A DNA stretch of 64,000 bases from Durusdinium trenchii. Lineage: Eukaryota; Sar; Dinophyceae; Suessiales; Symbiodiniaceae. The notes under the pieces are model-generated. The model saw nothing but the letters and a program-made list of their open reading frames with translations. It ran no database searches and had not been told where the DNA came from. Every line of letters begins with the position of its first letter. Within the stretch, counting starts at the first letter, position 1. This document shows, piece by piece, positions 49,001-58,000 of this stretch. Position numbers and translations under genes: made by a program. The stretch covers positions 1,209,010-1,273,009 of the forward strand of contig CAXAMN010001225.1 of the NCBI GenBank assembly GCA_963970005.1, written 5' to 3'.

Positions 49001-52000
49001 CAACCCTGGACTGCTTCTCGGCCTCCCAGCTTCGACGAAGCTCGGGGCGTCGCCACGGAGGTGGTGCAGCTGATCGACACCATCGGAGTGCGGCATGGAT
49101 TGATGCTTGTCGGGCCCACGGGAGGCCTGGCAATAGATTGGTTTCATGTTGCCCAAACGGTGGCATCTTAGTTGTTGTTCTTGTTGCTGTTGGTTACGGT
49201 CGGTCGGCCATTGAGTTGCTGCTGTCTTTTGAAAAACACTTTCTTTGCGAATGAAGTGTCATTCACATCATGTTTTGATGAGTGGGCTTTGGCTCCTGAT
49301 TTCTTGCATTGGGGCCAGGTGGTAAAACATGCAATTATCGCTTGCTACAAGCCACTTCCATTGCCATGTGTGAGGCTGGGCCTGTTAAGGGCACACTTAA
49401 AGGCTCTACTGTATATAAAGTTTGCTTTGAATGAACCTGGTCTGCCAGCGAATTTGCTATTGGAGCTACTTATGATGGTTTACACGCTCCTTTACAACAT
49501 CACTGCCATTTTCTAGTCAGTTCGGAGTCATGTCATTCAGACATTTTTGTGAGGCTGGTGATACGAAGTATCAGAAAGTGCAGACACACATCCTGAATCC
49601 CAAGTCCATCACCCAGGCAGGTGCAAAGAGACGCGTTGATAACTGGTTCTAGTCACCAAGGTTTGCCTATCTTCGAAGTCAATCTGGATGTGAGTGCTAT
49701 TTCCGATTTTGTTTCTGGCGGTTTACTTGGCCCATCTCAGATTGCGGCTTAGCTCTGTAGCTAGGCACAGCTGTATGGCGCCTTCGATGAAGTCACACGG
49801 GAATGGTCTGACGGCGTGGCGAGCGAGTGTGCTGGAGCCTCAGCAGTGGAGCGAGCCTGGAGAGTGAAGGCCAAGTTAAGGCCAGAACATAGCAGCAGCA
49901 AACATAGCAGCTCAGTCAAGTAAATTGAGGCGTTTTTTGTGGGGTAGAATCAAGGACATCGGTCAACCCCATCTCAGGTGCGCACAGCCGTGGCAAGCGG
50001 CAAGTCGGGATGCCCCGACAATCATTGGGCCCGGGAGCCTAGCAGCGCCCAGCACTTCAAAGACACTTTGCACTGCACTTCTTGTGCAGTCATTACGAAC
50101 AGGCTCTTGGGAACCTGAGGTCATTTTCGATGGACCGGTGGATGCTCTTTGGATTGAGCCGAGTCCTCGAAACGTGTCATGCTTGCTCACAATACAAAGG
50201 CCTTCAAAACTGTAGTGAGAGAAGGGCATTCAGCAAATGCAATTTTGTCTTCGCAGTGGTTTTCCTTTTCACCACCGAATGTGGCCAGACGCAGGTCCAT
50301 GAACACTGTGTTGGATGACAACAAGAAGCTTTGCCTCACCTCGGGTGAAATCATCTCCCTGACGCCACAGATGAGGCCCGCGAGCGATGTTGGTTGTTTT
50401 TGACATTATTGTTTCCCTTCAAATTCTCATGTCTTCCAACTTCCATTTGTTTGCTTCAGGATGGTTTTTGAAGTCGAGGACTTGTCAGTTGCCTCACCAG
50501 CCACTGTGAGCCGATGTGGCATGGTGGGCATCTCAGCCAAACTTGCTTTGCATGCTTAGATGGAAGCTTTCACAGAAAGGCTTGTGACACATGTGATTTC
50601 ACCTCAGTACCTGCCAACTTGGAAGCGGAGGTCTACATGGAGCCTTCAGCTCTTGGCAACGAGCCCTTGGTTCAGCCTGTGTCCCGGATAGAGTTGAACT
50701 TGAGCAGCCCAGGCTGCCCAGCCTGGCACAGCTTGTGTCTCCACTTCAGGTCTTGGTGTGAGCGCCTGCCCTCGACGTTTAAGCCGGACCGCAGATTGAG
50801 TCTTCTGAAGTTGGAAGCGCTTCCTCTCATTACTAAGATAATCAATTCAATGAGATGTTGTTGATGATGGGGCTTCGGAAGTTCAGGATTTGCAAGTGCT
50901 TGTTGCCAATTACTTGTAAAGAATCGACATGGGGTTTGCCGGGATTGCGGTGTGACAAGCCCCTGGCATTGTGGCAGTTTGTCAAGGTGGGTCTGGGAAG
51001 GCACGCAACACATTTTCTTTTCTCCACACACACACACAAGGGACTGAGCACTGAGCTTGCAGGAGATGTGCGAAAAGCTGCAGGAGCTCATGTTGGCACG
51101 GACCTTGGAGAATTGGCACATCTCTCCAATCGCCATGAGCCAAAGCAACTGAAGTTGGCAGCATTTGGAGCATCCGCTAGTAACAAGAAGCTACTAGTAA
51201 CAACAATTTGACAACTCCTTCTCATATTAGAAAGAGCGGGGACTTGGACCCTGCCCTTTTCTGAGGATTTCACCCTTCCCATGATCCGAACTGTGCGGAA
51301 GCAGTGCAAGGCGAACGAGGGCAACTCGTCACCCCCTTACAAACAAGAATGCTTAGAAGAATGCTCTCAACTAGCCAGAATGGATTTGAAGGAATTTTTC
51401 TAGGTCGGTTTTAGATGTCACTGCGTCCTACACAAAGCTTTTGTTTGGGTCAATCCTAAGTTCTGTCTGCTAGCAGAGATGATTCCAACAGACCTTGGCC
51501 AATGCACAGACTCAGTCTGAGTCACTAGCATTTTGTGGAGTCGGTGGGGTTGGGGTTGGGAGTCAGCTGTCCGTGCACAGGAGCCTTCAGTGACTGTGGA
51601 CAACAACATTTGCCAGTCACACTTCAGGTGAAGCAAGCTGACATGCTGCCGGACGAAACCTCATAATTGAAGAAGGATAGACACAAGCTCTAATTCAATG
51701 TGCGTGGCCGATCATGGTGAGGGCCTTCTTTCACTGCAAAGAGAGATGGAGTTGGACCATTTATGACATCATAATCTCCAGAGAAAACCAGCGGATCGAT
51801 CGAAATGCAGGCTCCTTGACTGCTACTTTGCCAACTACATCCCCACAGAGGCAAGAACTCCAAGTCCAGATGAGATCAGCAAGCTTCAGCAGCGGCCCCA
51901 GAGTGAGTGCCCTGGATGTAGTGTGCCATTTCACGTGTCAGTTTGCTTGCGCTTGATGCTCTGAATGCCTTTCTGTCCCAAGGGATACTTTGAAAGCAGG

Positions 52001-55000
52001 TTCAAACAGCCAAACATGTCCCGATGTTTCGGGCACTTTTCATTTGCTCCGCTGTCACCTAAAGAGCCACTCTGCTGGGCAGGTCCCACCTGATTCCGCT
52101 CTACTTCTTCACGCTGGTTTGGTCCGTGGGTGCTGGGCCAAGTAGAGGGCCATGCAGGGCCACGTGGTAAGGCCAGTGGGCCAATGGCATGGTGAGCTCT
52201 TCACTTTTGCCTGGTGATTCGGTTGTGTGATCCTTGCTTGGCAGCTCCTGGCCAAGTACGACTAAGATTTGTGTAGCAGGGCCTGTGAATCCACTTTGTG
52301 CTGGCAAAGTTCTCAGACACAATATGACTGCAAAATCCTCGGCTTAATCCTTGAAGGTGCTACCTGTGACAACAAAGGGCGACAGACTGTCAATGCATCT
52401 CGGCAAAGATGCGTATGGCTCCCACCGGAAATCAGTTGCATTTGAATGACATCCTTTCTGCCGGATTTTTCCGATCCGTCCCTTGTCACTCATTTTTGGT
52501 GGCCTGAGATGGTTTCAAGCTGCCTTTGTGTGAATGTGGACATGAGGTTCCTGGTGTGGGGTTGTCACCACACGCTTTGCTGAGGACAAACTGTGGGAAA
52601 TGGTCAAGGAGAAGGGTGTTGAGGCTGCTCCACGTCGAGTGCGCGCGTACACAAAGACACATCATGTGCTTTGCTGACTTTGATGATCAGTAATTGAATT
52701 GTGGTGAAAGTATCACTTTGACCAGAGACCATACTTTCAATGTGGGCCTGCTACTGGAGTTCCACGAGAGACCTGTCTACAAGAAAGACATTGCAAGGTT
52801 GGTGGCAACCTGGACAGCAGCATGTTCTGGTGACTCCGTTGCACTTGATCACTGTGTTTTGATGCAGTTCCTCTTCTAAAGGCGTTAAGTCTCGACCTGA
52901 CTTGTTCCATCTTGCCCCTTCCTAGCACAAACAAGACAGTACTTGGAAGGGCTCCAACTGGCATCCTGAAATTTGTAGACCTTGGAAACTCGGCTGGACT
53001 GGAATAGAACCGATGCCAGGTATGACTACATCTACGAGCTTGAGGTAGCGATGGAACCGGTTTCGCTGAACATGTGCCTGAGTCACTTGAGCACCATGAC
53101 GAGCCGGAAGCCAGAGTCCCCTCTTGCTTTTACGCTGCCCATCTATAGTGATTTGGGCTCATTTGAGGGCGACCTCCACCTCAGGCTTCAGAAAAAAGAA
53201 GAATTGAATAGACATCATCATCCTTCGTCCGTTTTGCAGGGCGATCGAGAAGGCCAATGGACTCCTTGGTTGACCTTTGTGTGGAAGCCCAGATGCAAGC
53301 GCCAGGTGGTCTTAGCATGGGTAGCTGTGCAGGCTACTGGTACCAATCGAATTCTGCTGCGCCTGCTTTCATCAACCCAAACGGAGTGAAGGGTCTTGAT
53401 GTCATGTCTCCGTGAGGAAGGATGCATGATCAAGATGACTTCAAGATGAGTCAAGTCCAGAGCTATTTGGATGTGCTGAGGCTCCGAAGTATAGCGTGCC
53501 TCCACGCTTCATCCTCAAAGCGCAGAAATATGATGATCTCTGCCTCATTTAAACACTGACGGAGCGATGACGAATGATTTATGTGTGCTCCAGCTGCTTG
53601 TAGGTTCCGAGTACCAGAACATCGTGGTGCAACAAGCTCAGAGTTTGGCACATTGATGTCAGCTCCTTGTGGCCATGGTTGGGTCGGTTAGGTTGGGTTC
53701 TTCTTTCACCGGATGCTGCTTGAAGGCCAACGGTGGACTCCATCCGTTTGACGCACACCTTTTCCACGCTGCTTCTCAAGGACTGCACTCAAACGATAGA
53801 AAAGGCACACTAGCACATACTAGCACTATCATCTGCAAAATTCGGATTCAAGTAATCATTGATCATGTCGGCCAGACGGAAGTGATTGAGGCCTTTCAGT
53901 GCCCATGCTGAGGACAAGCATGTTATTGTTGCCGGCCAAACAGGCACTGGAAAGTCTGTCTACTTGTCGTCAAAGCCTCAGGCTGTCGTTATGAATGATC
54001 ATCATCTTGAGTCTTGAGTCTTGAGATTCTCAGGCTGTGGCTACAGAAGGATGCGCCAGAATCCATCCTGCCAATTTTCATCAACTTCTCAGCTTGAAGC
54101 TTGGGGTTTGGTTTTGCATGTTCGCGAAAGATGCTTCAATCCTTTGTTTAAACTTTAAGGCGCAGACGCACGTGAACCAGTTGCAGGCCCTGTGAAATGT
54201 TTTTGTACCATGACCAATGCAAGCCAGAATCACAAGGTCACAAGGCACTTGCAACATCCCAATCCTCATCGCTCATCCACAGGACCTGTTGGACTCCAAG
54301 TTCGAGAAACGGCGGCGCGGTGTTTATGGCCGGCGCCCCCAGGTGGTTTGATTGATGGCATAGGTATAAAAAAAAAATAAAAAGAGCATCAAAAAAAAAG
54401 CAGGATCAACAATAAAAATGAAAAGCGAACCAAAAAAAATATTCCTTGATAGGCCTCTTCTGCTGCTCTCCTGGCCTTGTGGTCTGCGGGTCCTCTGGTA
54501 ATAATGTCCCTTGGTCCTTTGGTCCCTTGGTCCTCTGGTCCACTGGTCCTTTGGTCCCCTGGTCCCTTGGTCCTTTAGTCCACTGGTCCCCTAGTCCTCC
54601 GGTCTCCTGGTCCTCTGGTCCTGTGGTCCGCTGGTCCCCTGGTATCCTAGTCCTTCTGTCTCCTGGTCCGCTGGTCTTTTGCTCTCCTACGGCGCTCGTC
54701 TGTCGATCTCCTGGTCCCCTGCTTGCGCAAATAGAGGCTTGATTGCTTTCTACTAGAGGCAGCTCCCTGGGAAGAAAGTAGGTACCCAACGATAAGGTTG
54801 CCGTCCAGTCATTGAGTAGCCCTACTCGAAAAATGGCTCACCAGTGGAAATAGCTACTAGGAGGGAGCTCCTGGGGAGGTACACTCTCCTCTACTACCCC
54901 AACCATCCTCAGTGGGCTAGAATATTCTTTTTTTGATTGCCTTTTTATTTTTTTAATTGATCCCCGTTGAATATTTTTTTTGATCCTATTTTTATTTTTA

Positions 55001-58000
55001 TTTTGATCCCTTACCCTTGATTGATACCCCATCACAGGAGGCCGCGACAGCAGTTGAACAGAGTATGCTGAGTAGTGGGACCGTAGGAGAGCATAGGAGA
55101 GCGTAGGAGCCCTTCCGTGATGCAGATGGACTCGTCCACAATCATCACATCGTCGTCACGAGGCCCTCCCGCTGGCAAGAAGAACGTGATTTTTATTGAT
55201 GACCTGAACATGCCCAAGAAGGACCGCATGGTGGACCAGCAGTTTTCATGCGCTTTTGATGCATGAAACTGAATTGACCATCAAGCAACATGTTGAATTG
55301 AACCTGACTGCTTGACATAGCGCAAGACACCCCTTGGCCTAATTTGTTGAAATCCGTTTTGTTTGTTTTTTCCGTAAGCTTTTCGCCCAGCACTTTGGAA
55401 GAACGGTGCCTTCCAGTTGTTGGCGCCCAATCAGTCGCAGGAGTATTATGGAGCACAGCCGCCCATCGAACTGATCCGTCAATGGATGGACTACAATGGC
55501 TGGTATAACCGCAAGGAGACCGCTGCGGGTCGAATCAGCCTCTCACCTCCTTTGGGCTCCAGACCCTGCCGAATTTGCAGGAGTTGAAGGTGCAGGAGAT
55601 TATTGCCAGGATCCCAGAATTGCCTCAGAATTTTTCGAAACGGCTCGACATTTTCCGAAAGCAAAAAAGCTGCCCACTGAGGACATTGTTCATGTCTCCG
55701 CCATGGGACCCCCCTGGAGGCGGACGCACCGAGATTTCAGGACGCTTGAAGAGGCACGCCGCACCGCCGCCGCCGCGAAGAGGGCGGAGAGAAGGGTGGC
55801 AGAAGTGAATGAAGCTGTTTTCTGAATTCGCCCGTAGAGTTGGAACCCAACATGGAAGCTTCATGGAAGCTTCTTCTGTCCAGGCATTACAATGCTGTCG
55901 TGGCAGCAGACATGTCTCGTGACTCCATTTTCGGCATCTTCTCAACGATTCTGGACTACTTCCTGCAACAAGGTTTCGATAAATCCATTTGCGATCTGAA
56001 GGACCCTGGCCTTGTGGGCCAGTTGTGACTCCTTCGCAGTACATGCTGGGTATTTTCATTCTGTGCGAATGTCCTCTAAAAAATAGGACAACCCGGGTTG
56101 TCTTAAAGAATGAAATCAGTAAGAGAAACAGGGTGCAATGGACCACCAGGAACCTGGGGGTTGGAATTCTTTACAGGTGGGTAGGTGGACCCTGATTCTT
56201 TAGAGAAAAGCTTTTGAGCAATTGTGAGTGTATGATTCTGGATCTGCAACATCTGTGTTGAAAATGACAGAAATGGCTCAACACAGAGAAGCAGAGGCCA
56301 TTCAGGGCCATTCCATGTATATGCAAATATGATTTTGACTCAGATAAAACAATTTGGAACGTAGATGAACTGAAGGAGCGTGTTTGAAGACACATCAAAC
56401 ATATCCCTGTGCGAATTTCCTCTAAAAAATCAGACAATCCGGGTTGTCATAAAAAACAAAAACGGATGAAGATATACAGTGCCAGTCTACAACTGGAACC
56501 TGGGGGTTCCCATTCTCTATAACGCCAAGAGGGGGTTGATTTATTAGAGACTTTGGTTGTCGAGCGTTAGCTCGAGAATGGGGTGGATTTTTAGAGAAAA
56601 GAGTCTTTGCAAAGCCAGATTTGCAAATCCTAGCATGGGCTCAACACACAGATGCAGAGACCATACCAGGATCATCCATAAGCAAGCATCAAGAAGAACA
56701 TGCATGAGTCGACTTTGTTCCACTCGAACTCGGACTGTCAATTCTTTAGGCCTTTTGAGCTTTTCCTTCAAGTCTCCAATGTTTTGGCAGATGCAATCTG
56801 GCTTTTGATTCTTTAGAGAATGTTCTTGATTTTTTAGTGCCACTTCTGGATACTGAACCTGGGGGTTCCTAAAGAATTGACAGTCCGGGTGTGAGTACGA
56901 ATTGGAAGGGTGATTCAAAAATGGCCATTTTGACTCGAACCCGGGTGCACTGATTCTTTAGATTTTTGATATTTTTGAAGGTCAGTGTCTATTCTTTAAA
57001 GAAACACGTTTTCCATTGATTCTTTAGGCTTTGTGGCTCCAGCGTTTTTGATTTTTTTAGTTACCTCTCTCTATTCTGGACCCTCAAGCCTGGGTTCCTA
57101 AAAAATAGGACAGCCTGGGTTCGAGAGCGAATTGGAAGGAGGATTGTGACCAATTGTTTTGGGGCCAGGTTCGTCAGGTGAGTGAGTGATTTTGAATTTG
57201 ACAAGCTTGAGCCTGCTGAGAGACGGTCTCTCGAAATTATGCACAGGACAACATTGTGAACTGCTCGATCGACACCTTTGAAGCTGCTGGAACCGATCTG
57301 TTGCCCACTCCATCAAAGAGCCATTACACTTTCAATCTGAGAGATATTTGGAAGGTATTCCAAGGAATCTGTTCGCTGAAGTCCAAGAGGGTCTCGGATC
57401 CTTTGGTTGTTACGCGATGCTTTTGTCATGAGAACATTCGAGTCTATGGCGACCGATTGACCACGGACGAAGATCGCTCCTGGCTGCGAGGGAAGCTGGA
57501 CCATCAGCTGAGCACGTCCTTTGGTGTTGACCCTGTCTTGGTCTTTGACAAGGAGCGGATGGTCTTCGCAGACTTCATGAGCCAATCTGGAGAACGTGTG
57601 TATTTGGAGGTGGATAGCATGGGGGGCTATGAAGACGGTGATGGAAGGCGTCGTCTTAGAAACATATTAGTTTGAACCCTCAAATTGTCTAAGTCTAACA
57701 CACACACACACACTGCCATGTAAGCATCATGAATCATGATGCAAATTCCGGATAGATGTGTTCAGACCGCTAACGAACCGGGCTGCACGGCTAAGCCCAA
57801 GCATGCTTGCATGTTCAAACCTGTAGGCTTTCTGGATGACTACAACAACATGTTCTCTGTGCCAATGCCCCTGGTGATGTTCGCGGATGCCTGTGAGCAT
57901 GTCGCTCGTGTCTGTCGGGTCTTGCGGCAGCCCAGCGGCAATGCCTTGCTCTTGGGTGTGGGTGGATCCGGTCGGCAGTCTCTTTCACGCCTGGCCAGCT

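Noticed and set aside
54446-54789. Frames through the CTGGTCCY minisatellite on both strands
   Set aside because: Open only because the repeat lacks stops; composition is purely repetitive.
56922-56940. Possible relic of the dinoflagellate spliced leader ('ggccattttgactcgaa')
   Set aside because: Only about 14 of 17 positions agree with the leader as I know it, it lies in a repeat-filled intron, and no retrocopied gene follows.
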